A stretch of DNA of 64,000 bases from Bacillus sp. FJAT-42376 (GCF_003816055.1 NZ_CP033906.1:1860001-1924000); one strand, 5' to 3'. Shown: positions 8,759 to 19,284, counted from the first letter of the stretch. Notes: a model not told the origin generated them from the letters alone. Made by a program: numbers and translations.

Positions 8759-8869
8759 ATGCTGAAGCCAGGCAGACAGGCAAAAGTGGCCGCATATGCA
8801 GCCCTTTTTCAGAAGGCAAACGTGCTATCTAAAGAACAGGCAGAGTTGATTGTAAAACTCCAAAAATAA
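8759..8869 (+). CDS. Small hypothetical protein, 36 aa
   Basis: ATG with an excellent AAAGGAGGAG ribosome-binding site about six bases upstream. The product (starts MLKPGRQAKV) is an amphipathic, basic helix-forming peptide with no cysteine or clear membrane anchor. It ends just before the TTGACA of the next gene's promoter and has no terminator of its own. The ribosome-binding site is the main argument that it is translated. Function unknown. Confidence 0.5.
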   Translation: MLKPGRQAKVAAYAALFQKANVLSKEQAELIVKLQK

Positions 8870-8914
8870 TTGACAGAACTTGGTGGTGAGATTATTATCT
8901 AATTAGATGATAAT
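8870..8914 (+). promoter_or_regulatory. SigA promoter with overlapping 24-bp operator palindrome
   Basis: TTGACA (8870-8875), a 17-base spacer and TATTAT (8893-8898) form a near-consensus vegetative promoter. The -10 is embedded in an inverted repeat at 8891-8914 (arms ATTATTATCTAA / TTAGATGATAAT, 11 of 12 pairs, core ATCTAATTAGAT perfectly symmetric). The following gene encodes an ArsR-fold repressor, so autorepression is the natural reading. Confidence 0.75.
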
Positions 8915-8935
8915 CGAATAAGGAGATGGTGGTTT

Positions 8936-9517
8936 TTGCAGCTAAACCGTTTAGTCCAGTTTCATAAGGCGATGGGTGATCCGACAAGGCTTAGAATCAT
9001 TGCCATTTTGTCCGGGGGTCCGAAGCACGGCCAGGCACTGGCAGGGATCCTCGGGCTCACTCCGCCAACCATTACTCACCATTTGGCGAAGCTGAAAGAG
9101 ATGAATCTTGTGCATCAAAAGAGAGAAAAAAACACCATCTATTATTTTCTTCAGGAGAAGGTCATTGCTAGCCATGCAGGGGATATTGTCCGTCTTTTGG
9201 AGCCGAAGGAGGGAACGGGAGTGAAAGAACTGTCCGGAGAGCACATGAAGGTCGTTCAGAACTATTTGACAAAAGAAGGGAAATTGAAAACGATCCCCTC
9301 TCAGCGGAAACGCAAGCTTATGGTCCTTTTCTACATAGCGAAAGAATTCGAAGCAGGACGAAAATACACCGAAAAAGAGATAAATGAAGCAATCAAACGG
9401 TTCCACGAAGATTTTGCCACAATCCGCAGAGAATTTATTGTAAACGGAATCATGTATCGGGATAACAGCATATATGAACTCAATCCAAAAGAGCTGTGGG
9501 CGGGAATTGAAGGATAG
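8936..9517 (+). CDS. ArsR-family regulator with C-terminal DUF2087
   Basis: The 193-residue protein has an ArsR-type winged helix-turn-helix at about 5-85 (MGDPTRLRIIAIL, TPPTITHHLAKLKEMNLVHQKREKNTIYY), followed by a DUF2087 domain at about 100-190 (RKRKLMVLFYIAKEFEAGRKYTEKEINEAI, MYRDNSIYELNP). No metal-binding cysteine cluster is visible, so the ligand is unlikely to be arsenic-type thiol metal and is unknown. TTG start with AGGAG ten bases upstream. Its promoter contains a symmetrical operator-like site. The downstream terminator makes it monocistronic. Confidence 0.85.
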   Translation: MQLNRLVQFHKAMGDPTRLRIIAILSGGPKHGQALAGILGLTPPTITHHLAKLKEMNLVHQKREKNTIYYFLQEKVIASHAGDIVRLLEPKEGTGVKELSGEHMKVVQNYLTKEGKLKTIPSQRKRKLMVLFYIAKEFEAGRKYTEKEINEAIKRFHEDFATIRREFIVNGIMYRDNSIYELNPKELWAGIEG

Positions 9518-9545
9518 CCTCCGCTTATATAAGCAAACAAAAAAA

Positions 9546-9570
9546 GAGCCTGTGCCGAGGCTCTTTTTCT
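9546..9570. terminator. Terminator between the convergent ArsR gene and mtnA
   Basis: Stem GAGCCT / AGGCTC with a 6-base loop, T-run on the + side and a matching A-run upstream, so it can serve both convergent transcripts. Confidence 0.85.
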
Positions 9571-9576
9571 AATGGA

Positions 9577-10641
9577 TCAAACAGCTGATTCCTCTTTGAA
9601 CAGGACGCTGATGGCTTCTTTTAAGTCTCCGGTGAGAACGCCTTTCTCCGTCACGATGCCGGTAATCAGGTTTGCCGGGGTCACATCGAAAGCCGGATTA
9701 AACACCGGAACGCCGTGCGGTGCGATCCGCACCCCTGCAAGTTCGGTGATTTCCTTTGGATCCCGCTCCTCAATAGGAATTTCCGCACCTGTTTCAATGC
9801 TGTAGTCGAAGGTAGAAAGGGGGGCAGCAATGTAAAAAGGGATGTTGAACGCTTTTGCCAGGATGGCTAAATTATAGGTTCCGATTTTATTTGCCGTATC
9901 TCCATTTCTTGCGATCCGGTCCGCACCGGTAATAATGGCTGAAATGTTCTTCTCCTGAATCGTGAAAGCCGCCATACTGTCGGTAATTAAGGTTACATCG
10001 ACCCCAGCTTCCATAAGCTCCCATGCGGTCAGCCTCGCACCCTGGAGCACAGGCCGTGTTTCACAGGCGAAAACCTCCAGCGGGAAATTCTGTTCTTTCG
10101 CCAGATAAAACGGAGCGAGAGCTGTACCGTAGCGCGCGGTAGCAATCGAGCCGGCATTGCAAATGGTCATGATCCGGTCCTTTTTCTGAAAAAGCTTTAG
10201 CGCATGCTGCCCGATTTGTCTGCAGGTTTCTTCATCTTCCACTTGAATTTGAATCGCTTCATGGATAAGAATGGTTTTGGCTTCATTTACAGATTGGGCT
10301 CTTTGGCAGGATTGTTCCAGCCGGTTTAAAGCCCAGGCCAAGTTAACAGCAGTCGGTCTGGAGCCGGCAAGATAGGCTTGCTCTTTTTTCAGTCTGATAT
10401 GAAAAGAGTGAATATCTGTTTCTTCATAATGGGAAGCGGAAAGGGCAAGCCCGAATGCAGCCGTGATGCCGATGGCTGGAGCTCCGCGCACTTTTAGACT
10501 CTGGATGGATTCCCATACATCTTCAATCGTCTTTAATTCTATATATTCCGTTACGGACGGAAGTTTCCGCTGATCCAGCAGGGAAATAGAGCTGTCCTTC
10601 CATTCTACTGAACGGGGTATGGAAAATGATAAATTTGTCAT
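9577..10641 (-). CDS. mtnA: Methylthioribose-1-phosphate isomerase MtnA
   Basis: A 354-residue cytosolic enzyme of methionine salvage that converts 5-methylthioribose-1-phosphate to 5-methylthioribulose-1-phosphate. It belongs to the eIF2B-alpha-like family. The catalytic Cys is visible in [15 protein letters not shown] (about 163-177) and the catalytic Asp in [20 protein letters not shown] (about 238-257). It follows mtnK with a 17-base gap on the same strand, so it is under the same SAM riboswitch. The length is that of the family. Confidence 0.97.
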   Translation of the reverse strand: MTNLSFSIPRSVEWKDSSISLLDQRKLPSVTEYIELKTIEDVWESIQSLKVRGAPAIGITAAFGLALSASHYEETDIHSFHIRLKKEQAYLAGSRPTAVNLAWALNRLEQSCQRAQSVNEAKTILIHEAIQIQVEDEETCRQIGQHALKLFQKKDRIMTICNAGSIATARYGTALAPFYLAKEQNFPLEVFACETRPVLQGARLTAWELMEAGVDVTLITDSMAAFTIQEKNISAIITGADRIARNGDTANKIGTYNLAILAKAFNIPFYIAAPLSTFDYSIETGAEIPIEERDPKEITELAGVRIAPHGVPVFNPAFDVTPANLITGIVTEKGVLTGDLKEAISVLFKEESAV

Positions 10642-10658
10642 GTTGCAGAATCCTCCTG

Positions 10659-12105
<1,447 letters not shown>

Positions 12106-12157
12106 TTCATTTATAATTTTTTGAATGTTTTTATTGTTTTGTAATCACTTGATGAAA

Positions 12158-12187
12158 ATGTTACCAGTACAAGAATGCACCTGTCAA
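12158..12187 (-). promoter_or_regulatory. SigA-type promoter for the mtnKA S-box transcript
   Basis: On the - strand, TTGACA (12187-12182) and TAACAT (12163-12158) are 18 bases apart, about 50 bases before the aptamer. The -35 overlaps the stop codon of mtnU, so mtnU read-through could reach mtnKA. Confidence 0.65.
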
Positions 12188-12990
12188 TCCTTTTTTACAA
12201 ATGATTGATAAAATTCAGGACGGCGATCCTGGAAGACAGGAATTTGGCTGCGGATTTTTTTAATCTCTTCCAAGTCCACTTCAGCCCGCAGAATTTCTGC
12301 CTCCTTTCCCGCTTCGGCCAAAATATTGCCCCATGGGTCAATGACAATGGAATGGCCGGCAAATTCGTTTTCCGGATCCGATCCGGATCGGTTGCATGCT
12401 ACAACAAATGCCTGGTTTTCGATGGCTCTTGCAATGAGCAGGGACCTCCAGTGTTCAAGACGCGGAAGAGGCCATTCTGCCGCTACGAATAATATTTCCG
12501 CCCCCTGTGCAGCATGCTCGCGCATCCATTCAGGAAAACGGATGTCATAGCAAATGAAGCCCGCACAGGTTACGCCGTCCGCTGTAAAAAGGCCGCTTCC
12601 TTTTCCGCCCGTTAAATAGCGGTGCTCGTTCATCAGCTTGAATAGATGAAGCTTACTGTATTCATGAATGTGATTTCCTTCTTTGTCATAAATGAGCATC
12701 GTGTTCGTCACTTCATCGCCGGATTTTTTAGCAATCGAACCTGCAACAAGCGTCGTCCCATACTTTTTTGAAAGGGAGGAGAGAAATTGATGGGCATCCC
12801 GGCCACCGGCATCAGCAATCTCGTCCAGTCTTGTCAGATCGTACCCGGTATCCCATAATTCAGGAAGAACGATAAAATCTGATTTACCAGCCTTATGCGC
12901 TTCTTCAAGTGCTTCGGCAACACGCCGTTTATTTTCTTCCGGATCTCCGAATGCAATATCGTATTGAATACAGCTAATGGTGTATGTCAT
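12184..12990 (-). CDS. mtnU: Nitrilase-superfamily amidase MtnU
   Basis: A 268-residue carbon-nitrogen hydrolase with the catalytic triad visible: Glu in VLPELWDTG, Lys in YSKLHLF and Cys in GFICYDIRFPEW. In methionine salvage it is assigned to hydrolysis of the 2-oxoglutaramate-type keto-amide left by the glutamine transaminase MtnE, so that it re-enters metabolism as 2-oxoglutarate. The divergent neighbour mtnE supports that role. It lies between the two S-box units but has no S-box of its own that I can see. Confidence 0.92.
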   Translation of the reverse strand: MTYTISCIQYDIAFGDPEENKRRVAEALEEAHKAGKSDFIVLPELWDTGYDLTRLDEIADAGGRDAHQFLSSLSKKYGTTLVAGSIAKKSGDEVTNTMLIYDKEGNHIHEYSKLHLFKLMNEHRYLTGGKGSGLFTADGVTCAGFICYDIRFPEWMREHAAQGAEILFVAAEWPLPRLEHWRSLLIARAIENQAFVVACNRSGSDPENEFAGHSIVIDPWGNILAEAGKEAEILRAEVDLEEIKKIRSQIPVFQDRRPEFYQSFVKKD

Positions 12991-13022
12991 CCCGTCCCAG
13001 CTTTCTATCGGTAAATTTTTGC

Positions 13023-13051
13023 TTTACTTTTTGTACCTAACACTATATGAT
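13023..13051 (+). promoter_or_regulatory. Candidate SigA-type promoter of mtnE
   Basis: TTTACT (13023-13028), 17 bases, TATGAT (13046-13051), about 40 bases before the TTG start. It would produce a very short leader, with no room for a riboswitch. Confidence 0.5.
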
Positions 13052-13093
13052 TTGGGACTAGAATTTCAAGAATTTTTTGAGAAGGTGAAAAAA

Positions 13094-14278
13094 TTGAACC
13101 AATTTGAGCCATCCCGGCTGCTCCGCCGTTTGCCAGAACAGTTCTTTGCAGCACTGTCCCTGAAGGCGGCAAAAAAGATAAAAGAAGGCTATGACATCAT
13201 TAACCTTGGACAGGGGAACCCGGATCAGCCGACCCCGTCCTTTATTGTAGAGGCCCTGCAAAAAGCTGCCGGAGACCCGCTGAATCACAAATATTCTCCC
13301 TTCAGAGGGAAACAGTCACTGAAGGAAGCAGCGGCAGCATTCTATCAAAGAGAATACGGCGTTTCCCTTGATCCAGAAACGGAAATCGCTGTCCTGTTTG
13401 GCGGAAAGGCAGGCCTGGTGGAGCTCCCGCAGTGCCTGATGAATCCTGGAGATATGGCCCTCGTACCGGATCCCGGCTACCCCGACTATTGGTCCGGAGT
13501 GGAAATGGCGGGAGCGGAAATGCACACAATGCCGCTGCTTGAAGAGAACGGTTTTTTGCCTGATTATAAAACCATCCAGCCGGAAGTCCTGGATGAAGCA
13601 AAGCTTATGTTCCTGAATTACCCGAACAACCCTACAGGGGCAGCGGCAACAGAGGAATTTTTTGAAGAGACGGTCCGATTAGCCCGTAAGCATCATATTT
13701 GTACAATCCATGATTTTGCCTACGGTGCGATTGGCTTTGACGGGGAAAAGCCCCTGAGCTTTCTGCAGACTCCGGGTGCAAAAGAAGTGGGAATTGAAAT
13801 GTATACCCTGTCCAAAACGTTCAACATGGCGGGCTGGAGAGTGGCCTTTGCTGCAGGTAATCGATCTGTTATTGAGGCGATTAATCTGTTTCAGGACCAT
13901 ATGTACGTGAGCGTGTTTGGCGCGGTTCAGGATGCCGCTGCGGCAGCGCTGCTGAACGGGCGGGAAAGCATAAGCGGGCTCGTTGAGATGTATGAAAACC
14001 GAAGGAACACGCTCGTCCGGGCATTCAGAAGTATCGGCTGGGAGATTCAGGCACCGAAAGGAAGTTTTTTCGCCTGGCTGAAAGTACCTGAAGGGTATAC
14101 GTCCCAGGAATTTGCCGACATTCTACTTGAAAAGGCATCGGTTGTGACAGCCCCTGGAAACGGGTTCGGCCAATATGGAGAAGGGTACTTGAGAGTGGGT
14201 CTGCTGACAGAAGAAAAAAGGATTGAAGAAGCGGCAGAGAGAATATCAAAACTTGGTTTTTTTGCTTTAGCAGAGTGA
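13094..14278 (+). CDS. mtnE: Transaminase MtnE (ketomethiobutyrate to methionine)
   Basis: A class I PLP-dependent aminotransferase that performs the last step of the salvage pathway, converting 2-keto-4-methylthiobutyrate to methionine, probably with glutamine as donor. The PLP lysine is in YTLSKTFNMAGWR, and other markers are NLGQGNPDQPTP, FLNYPNNPTGA and HDFAYG. The TTG at 13094 is chosen because GAAGGTG lies six bases upstream and the resulting 394 residues align with the family N-terminus. The frame is open upstream to 12977 but that segment lies in the mtnU/mtnE promoter region. Confidence 0.95.
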   Translation: MNQFEPSRLLRRLPEQFFAALSLKAAKKIKEGYDIINLGQGNPDQPTPSFIVEALQKAAGDPLNHKYSPFRGKQSLKEAAAAFYQREYGVSLDPETEIAVLFGGKAGLVELPQCLMNPGDMALVPDPGYPDYWSGVEMAGAEMHTMPLLEENGFLPDYKTIQPEVLDEAKLMFLNYPNNPTGAAATEEFFEETVRLARKHHICTIHDFAYGAIGFDGEKPLSFLQTPGAKEVGIEMYTLSKTFNMAGWRVAFAAGNRSVIEAINLFQDHMYVSVFGAVQDAAAAALLNGRESISGLVEMYENRRNTLVRAFRSIGWEIQAPKGSFFAWLKVPEGYTSQEFADILLEKASVVTAPGNGFGQYGEGYLRVGLLTEEKRIEEAAERISKLGFFALAE

Positions 14279-14297
14279 AAGTTTTTTGCAAAATGGG

Positions 14298-14326
14298 TTG
14301 ACATTGCATCGAATTCCTGTAATAAT
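14298..14326 (+). promoter_or_regulatory. SigA-type promoter for the mtnWXBD S-box transcript
   Basis: Consensus TTGACA at 14298-14303 with TAATAAT beginning 16 bases later, about 50 bases upstream of the aptamer. Confidence 0.75.
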
Positions 14327-14373
14327 CCAAATTAATTGAAAATTTAACCTGATGAACCTATCAGGTCTATAAC

Positions 14374-14540
14374 GTACTTATCAAGAGCAGGCGGAGGGAC
14401 TGGCCCTATGAAGCCCGGCAACCGACCCGAACGGATCCGTTCGGGCACGGTGCTAATTCTTGCAGCGGAAAGCTGAGAGATAAGGTACTGCAGCATTGCT
14501 ATGCACAGCCTCTTCTCTCACCTGGGAAGAGGCTTTTTAA
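14374..14540 (+). promoter_or_regulatory. SAM-I (S-box) riboswitch upstream of mtnW
   Basis: The aptamer runs from ACTTATCAAGAGCAGG (about 14376) through GGAGGGACTGGCCC, TGAAGCCCGGCAACCG and GGCACGGTGCTAATTC to GAGATAAGGT (about 14485), all canonical S-box segments. The expression platform is a terminator with stem AGCCTCTTC / GAAGAGGCT followed by TTTTT (14507-14537). It controls mtnW-mtnX-mtnB-mtnD. Confidence 0.96.
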
Positions 14541-14565
14541 TTTGGTTTAAAGCGGGGGAATGAAA

Positions 14566-15810
14566 TTGAGTCAAGTGACAGCAACCTATCTAATCCATGA
14601 CCGTAAAGGCAGCTTGGAAAAAAAAGCGGAAGGAATCGCGCTTGGACTGACAATCGGGTCCTGGACAGATCTTCCTGACCTTGAGAAAGAACAGCTCAAA
14701 AAGCATAAAGGGACGGTCCTTTCCGTCAAAGAATTAGAAGAGGATCCGGGTGTGAATGCCTATTTTGGAGAAAAAAGAACGAGAGGCCTCGTTAAAATTG
14801 TTTATCCTTCCGCCAATTTCAGTCCGGACCTGCCGGCTGTTCTGACGACAGTCTTCGGAAAATTGTCTCTCGACGGAGAGGTGAAGCTTCTAGATCTTGA
14901 ATTTTCTGATTCTCTGGCCAAACAATTCCGGGGTCCTAAATATGGAATCAGCGGAATAAGAGAGAAGCTTGGTGTGTATGGCCGGCCGCTGCTGATGAGT
15001 ATTTTTAAAGGAGTCATCGGCAAGGATCTCGATTATCTGGAAAAGCAGCTCTATGATCAGCTTGCGGGAGGAATGGACTTAGTCAAAGATGATGAAATCC
15101 TTTTTGACAATCCGCTTACGCCATTCTCTAAACGGGTAGAGCGGGGGCGCCGCATAATCGATCAGCTGAGAGAAGAAACGGGCAAACATTCTCTTTATGC
15201 AGTCAATCTCACGGGAAGAACGTTTGAACTCCGGGACAAAGCAAGATATGCAGCGGAGGCCGGCGCAACGGCATTGCTGTTTAACGTCCATGCATATGGT
15301 CTCGATGTCCTGCAGGCGCTTGCCGAAGATGATCAAATCCCGGTGCCGATAATGGCTCATCCGGCAGTGAGCGGTGCGCTTGCCTCATCATCTGTCTACG
15401 GATTCTCTTATTCTCTGATTCTTGGAAAACTGACCCGTCTTGCAGGAGCGGACTTTTCGCTCTTCCCTTCTCCGTATGGCAGTGTTGCCTTAGAAAAAGG
15501 GGAAGCGCTCGGAATAGCAGAAGCATGCACGACGGAAGGGCTGCATCAAGAGGTTTTCCCTGTCCCTTCTGCAGGAATCCATCCAGGAATGGTGCCGGTA
15601 CTCATAAAGGACTTCGGGCTCGACAGCATTATTAATGCAGGAGGAGGGATCCACGGTCATCCAAATGGAGCGAAAGGCGGCGCTGCGGCTTTCCGCTCGG
15701 CAGTGGATGCTGTTCTTGAAGGCATCCCGCTCGATGAAAAAGCCAAAACAGATGAGCACTTGAGAAAAGCCCTTGAGCTATGGGGACAATATGAGGCAGC
15801 AGCGAAATGA
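14566..15810 (+). CDS. mtnW: DK-MTP-1-P enolase MtnW (RuBisCO-like protein)
   Basis: This RuBisCO-like protein tautomerises 2,3-diketo-5-methylthiopentyl-1-phosphate in methionine salvage. The active-site block [16 protein letters not shown] carries the lysine that is carbamylated in this family. KPxxG-type phosphate-binding segments include [24 protein letters not shown] and [17 protein letters not shown] choose TTG at 14566, because the in-frame ATG at 14560 lies only one base after the GGGGG ribosome-binding site. The TTG gives 414 residues, the length of B. subtilis MtnW. The stop overlaps the mtnX start. Confidence 0.95.
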   Translation: MSQVTATYLIHDRKGSLEKKAEGIALGLTIGSWTDLPDLEKEQLKKHKGTVLSVKELEEDPGVNAYFGEKRTRGLVKIVYPSANFSPDLPAVLTTVFGKLSLDGEVKLLDLEFSDSLAKQFRGPKYGISGIREKLGVYGRPLLMSIFKGVIGKDLDYLEKQLYDQLAGGMDLVKDDEILFDNPLTPFSKRVERGRRIIDQLREETGKHSLYAVNLTGRTFELRDKARYAAEAGATALLFNVHAYGLDVLQALAEDDQIPVPIMAHPAVSGALASSSVYGFSYSLILGKLTRLAGADFSLFPSPYGSVALEKGEALGIAEACTTEGLHQEVFPVPSAGIHPGMVPVLIKDFGLDSIINAGGGIHGHPNGAKGGAAAFRSAVDAVLEGIPLDEKAKTDEHLRKALELWGQYEAAAK

Positions 15811-16472
15811 AGCCGATTATTTTTTGCGACTTCGATGGCACCATCACCAACAGCGATAACATTATTGAAATTATGAAAAGGTTCGCTCCTCCTGAGTGGG
15901 CAGGTCTTAAAGATCAAGTACTGGATAGATCCATCTCTGTCAAAGAGGGTGTAGGGAAAATGTTTTCTCTCCTCCCCTCATCCAAAAGAGATGATATTAT
16001 CCGCTATATTTTAAGTAAGGCAGAAATCCGGGAAGGATTTGCTGAATTTGCAGCTTATACAGAAGAACAGGGGATCGATCTGTACATTGTGAGCGGAGGC
16101 ATTGATTTTTTTGTTTATCCGCTTCTTGAAGGGATCATTGAAAAGGAACGCATTTACTGCAATCTGGCGGATTTTCAGGGAGAACGCATTTGCATTAAAT
16201 GGCCGAATCCGTGTGATAAGGAGAGCGGCTGCGAGCTCGAATGCGGATGCTGCAAACCATCCATTATCCGCAGCCTCGCAGCTTCAGATGATGAAGTGAT
16301 TGTAATAGGCGACTCTGTCACAGATCTTGAAGCAGCGAAAATGGCGGATTTCGTCATTGCAAGGGATTATTTGCTGGAAAAAGCATCTGAACAGAATCTG
16401 CCGTATAAACCTTTTGAAACATTTTATGATGTCATCAGCATTTTAGAGAGCAGGAGGGTGATGAATCGATGA
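15807..16472 (+). CDS. mtnX: HK-MTPenyl-1-P phosphatase MtnX
   Basis: A 221-residue HAD-superfamily phosphatase that dephosphorylates 2-hydroxy-3-keto-5-methylthiopentenyl-1-phosphate to the acireductone. HAD motif I is FCDFDGTIT (8-16), motif II lies in YIVSGG and motif IV in [13 protein letters not shown] cysteine-rich insert ([16 protein letters not shown], about 132-150) is typical of MtnX. Starts at an ATGA overlap with mtnW and ends with an ATGA overlap with mtnB, so the operon is tightly coupled. Confidence 0.95.
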   Translation: MKPIIFCDFDGTITNSDNIIEIMKRFAPPEWAGLKDQVLDRSISVKEGVGKMFSLLPSSKRDDIIRYILSKAEIREGFAEFAAYTEEQGIDLYIVSGGIDFFVYPLLEGIIEKERIYCNLADFQGERICIKWPNPCDKESGCELECGCCKPSIIRSLAASDDEVIVIGDSVTDLEAAKMADFVIARDYLLEKASEQNLPYKPFETFYDVISILESRRVMNR

Positions 16473-17098
16473 GCACGCTGAAAGAACAGCGCTGGAGAGA
16501 GCTTGCAGATGTTAAGCGGGAGCTTGCTGAAAGAGACTGGTTCCCTGCGACGAGCGGAAACCTCGCCATTAAAGTGGACGGAGATCCGCTCACCTTTTAT
16601 GTCACGGCAAGCGGAAAGGACAAACGGAAGGAGACGGCGGACGATTTTTTATTAGTGAATGCAGATGGAGTTCCTGCAGAGGAAACAGACCTGAAGCCAT
16701 CCGCGGAGACGCTGCTGCATGTGGAAGTATACAGCCGCACACAAGCAGGCTGCAGCCTGCATGTTCATACGGTTGAAAACAATGTCATTTCAGAATTGTA
16801 TGCGCATGAAGGGGCTGTTACGTTCACAGGCCAGGAGATCATTAAAGCGTTCGGGCTTTGGGAGGAGAATGCTTCCATTTCAATTCCCATCATTCCGAAT
16901 CACGCTGACATTCCGCAGCTTGCCGGTGTTTTCGGACAGCATGTCCATGAGGACGCAGGAGCTGTCCTGATCCGCAACCACGGAATTACGGTATGGGGCA
17001 GGGACGCTTTCGAAGCTAAAAAATATTTAGAGGCATGCGAATTTTTATTTTCCTATCATCTCAGACTTAAACAAATGAGTGCAGTCCAATTCAACTAA
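16469..17098 (+). CDS. mtnB: Methylthioribulose-1-phosphate dehydratase MtnB
   Basis: A 209-residue class II aldolase-fold, zinc-dependent dehydratase acting between MtnA and MtnW. Zinc-binding histidines are in [10 protein letters not shown] (about 96-98) and NHGITVWG (about 172), and the phosphate-binding TSGNLAIK is at about 29-36. Start ATG overlaps the mtnX stop, with AGGAGGG ten bases upstream. Family length is about 205-215. The order mtnW-X-B-D is conserved in Bacillus. Confidence 0.95.
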   Translation: MSTLKEQRWRELADVKRELAERDWFPATSGNLAIKVDGDPLTFYVTASGKDKRKETADDFLLVNADGVPAEETDLKPSAETLLHVEVYSRTQAGCSLHVHTVENNVISELYAHEGAVTFTGQEIIKAFGLWEENASISIPIIPNHADIPQLAGVFGQHVHEDAGAVLIRNHGITVWGRDAFEAKKYLEACEFLFSYHLRLKQMSAVQFN

Positions 17099-17113
17099 TA
17101 GGGGGAAGAACAA

Positions 17114-17650
17114 ATGGCAACGATTTATTTTCAACGTACTGGAGAAAGAATCAGCGATCAGGATCAAGTAGCAGCCTTTCTTGAACAGCAGGAAGTCATT
17201 TATGAGAACTGGGACATCCAAAAACTGCCCGGCCATCTGGAAGAAAAATATGATCTGTCAGATGAAGAAAAAGACGAGATTCTTGAAGTGTTTAAAGGAG
17301 AGATAACCGATATTTCAAAAAGACGCGGCTATCAGGCGCAGGACATTATTTCTCTTTCAGACAAAACACCGAACTTAGATGAGCTCCTGAAAAATTTCCA
17401 GCAGGAGCACCATCACACTGATGACGAGGTAAGATTCATTGTCAGCGGCCATGGAGTCTTTATTATTCAGGCAAAGGACGGTTCTTTTTTCAACGTGGAA
17501 CTTGTACCGGGAGATTTAATTTCGGTACCGGAAAATATCCGCCATTACTTTACCCTTCAGGAAGACCGGAAAGTAGTAGCGGTCAGAATCTTCGTAACAA
17601 AAGAAGGCTGGGTGCCAATCTACGATAAAGAAGAGCTGAATACAAAATAA
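17114..17650 (+). CDS. mtnD: Acireductone dioxygenase MtnD
   Basis: A 178-residue cupin-fold ARD enzyme that oxidises the acireductone to 2-keto-4-methylthiobutyrate plus formate with Fe2+, or to an off-pathway product with Ni2+. Metal ligands are visible in EHHHTDDEVRFIVSG (His, His, Glu) and NIRHYF (His). It is the last gene of the S-box operon, 15 bases after mtnB. Confidence 0.96.
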   Translation: MATIYFQRTGERISDQDQVAAFLEQQEVIYENWDIQKLPGHLEEKYDLSDEEKDEILEVFKGEITDISKRRGYQAQDIISLSDKTPNLDELLKNFQQEHHHTDDEVRFIVSGHGVFIIQAKDGSFFNVELVPGDLISVPENIRHYFTLQEDRKVVAVRIFVTKEGWVPIYDKEELNTK

Positions 17651-17689
17651 TTTAATAGAGAGGCTTCGTAATAGTCTCGTTTTCTAATG

Positions 17690-17781
17690 AGGCTGGGACA
17701 GAAGTTTCTAAGCCCTTTATAAACCCGAACAATAAGGCGATAGGTTCATGAATCGATCCCCTTATCGTTCGGGTTTTTTTG
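17690..17781 (+). terminator. Terminator with GGCTGGGACA left arm after mtnD
   Basis: A hairpin of AACCCGAACAATAAGG against CCTTATCGTTCGGGTT (17722-17773) is followed by TTTTTTT. It is preceded by GAGGCTGGGACA (17689-17700), the motif that bounds the nested repeats at 34.1 kb and 47.6 kb, but the matching right arm TGTCCCAGCC is absent here. It is probably the mtnWXBD terminator derived from the same repeat family. Confidence 0.7.
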
Positions 17782-18121
17782 CCGTTTACGACAGGCCGAT
17801 TGAAACGGAGGGGAGGCACTCCTGCTTCACTGGAAGAGGGAGTCGTGCAGCCGAAAAAATTTTGATCATTTTTAGTTCTAACGGGATATTTACTGAATAG
17901 CCTATTTCTTAGTGATTCCAGCCAAAAAGTCGTCTTGAATGATTGGATAGTGGGAACTGCGGGAAAGAAGATATAAACTGGCGCCTGGCCGTGTGAAAAA
18001 AAACGGGCGGCAGAAGAGGATTCAAAGGAAACTGAAAACTCATAATTTTCTTTACTTATTACCTTCTTATGTGTAAAATTTTCTAAAATCCTTATCAGTC
18101 TACTTTACTAGGAGGTTTAAG
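17782..18121. other. Non-coding region before the CBS gene
   Basis: About 340 bases without a supportable ORF. The last 80 bases are AT-rich and should hold the promoter of the CBS/ACT gene, but I see no convincing -35/-10 pair. AGGAGGTTTAAG at 18111-18121 is the ribosome-binding site of that gene. Confidence 0.5.
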
Positions 18122-18796
18122 ATGAAAATCCGTTATAACTATGTGAAAAAAGAAGAAGTAAAGTACTGTGATGCTTCAAGTACTGTAAAGGAAGCCTATA
18201 ATCAATTGAAAGAAACCGGTTATCGCAGCATTCCGGTTCTTGCTGAGGGCGGGAAAAAATTCGCGGGTCTTATTTATAAAGTGACGCTGCTTGAGTATTA
18301 TCACGAGCACGATGGAAAAGGTGAAGATTCCATTGCTTCCCTGATTAAGGATCAGGATGCTTTTATTCTCGAAGAAGAATCCTTTATTAAAGCGTTCCTT
18401 ACCATTAAGAGACTTCCGTTCCTGGCTGTTATTAATGAAGACGGGGAATTTGCGGGAATCATGACCCATGCCAACATTATGGATGTACTGGAGGATTCCT
18501 TCGGCATGAAAACCGGCGGATATTTGATGACCGTGGCGACTAAGGAGCATAAGGGAGCCATCAAAGAACTGGTAAGTACGGTAAAAGATGTGAATATTGA
18601 AGGGATGCTGACTCTTGATAATGGAGATTATCTTAGAAGAATTGTCGTGAATCTTTCCCATGAGCTGTCAGAGAAAAAGCTCAATAAAATTATCAGCAAG
18701 CTGGAGGAAAAAGATTTCAGGGTTACCTTTATTGATGATGTGAAAAACGATAAAGCCCCGGCAGGCAAGTCAGCAGAAAAAGAGGCTGTTAAATAA
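18122..18796 (+). CDS. CBS-pair protein with ACT-like C-terminus (CbpA-like?)
   Basis: A 224-residue soluble protein. Residues about 10-125 form two CBS repeats (TVKEAYNQLKETGYRSIPVL, FAGLIYKVTLL, FLAVINEDGEFAGIMTHANIMDVL). Residues about 140-210 look like an ACT-type regulatory domain (GAIKELVSTVKDVNIEGMLTL...). CBS pairs bind adenylyl ligands, and stand-alone CBS proteins of this size in Firmicutes include cyclic-di-AMP receptors. That ligand is inference. Single gene with strong ribosome-binding site and terminator. Confidence 0.7.
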   Translation: MKIRYNYVKKEEVKYCDASSTVKEAYNQLKETGYRSIPVLAEGGKKFAGLIYKVTLLEYYHEHDGKGEDSIASLIKDQDAFILEEESFIKAFLTIKRLPFLAVINEDGEFAGIMTHANIMDVLEDSFGMKTGGYLMTVATKEHKGAIKELVSTVKDVNIEGMLTLDNGDYLRRIVVNLSHELSEKKLNKIISKLEEKDFRVTFIDDVKNDKAPAGKSAEKEAVK

Positions 18797-18801
18797 AATG
18801 A

Positions 18802-18841
18802 GTAGCACAATCCACGGCCATGGTTTGTGCTATTTTTTTTG
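18802..18841 (+). terminator. Terminator after the CBS gene
   Basis: Stem TAGCACAA / TTTGTGCTA (one bulge) with a palindromic loop, followed by TTTTTTTT. Confidence 0.9.
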
Positions 18842-19284
18842 AGGTGAAGATAAGGCCGTGACAATGAGAAGCTTTAGGACAGGCCTTACTGGTAACCTGC
18901 AGCTAGCAGGAGGGCGGGACAGCCTTATTGGCGCATTGAGCCTGAGGGACCGCACCTTAAGCTTCAATCAGCCAGTAACAGGATTGTTCAAAAAATGGGT
19001 AAAAAATAAACCTCCTGAATGCCATGAACGCTCAGAAGGACTTAATTTCAATTATTTCTTCTCTTCAAGACTTTTCAGACCTTATCCGCAATCAAAAAAT
19101 AACGGTGAAAAATGCGAAAAATCAAATTTTTTATAAAAAAATGGTTTAGGCTGTTTCTATTTTGGGAATAAAGTAATAAAATCTAAATATTAACAATTAT
19201 GTAACATATTTATATATGATTCGGCAATTTTTTCTCTAGGAATTTACAATTAGGTTTTTGACATACCCTGCTTTTTAAATTCTA
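18842..19284. other. Non-coding region before the Spo0E-like gene
   Basis: About 440 bases with no convincing gene. An open frame at 18858-19136 has low-complexity, repeat-like coding and no good ribosome-binding site. GC-rich fragments such as GGCGGGACAGCC and CTGCAGCTAGCAGG resemble scraps of the palindromic intergenic repeats listed below. The 3' half is very AT-rich and includes TTGACA at 19258-19263. Confidence 0.4.

Noticed and set aside
18858..19136. 92-codon ORF between the CBS and Spo0E-like genes
   Set aside because: No ribosome-binding site, low-complexity composition, and the DNA resembles decayed intergenic repeats.
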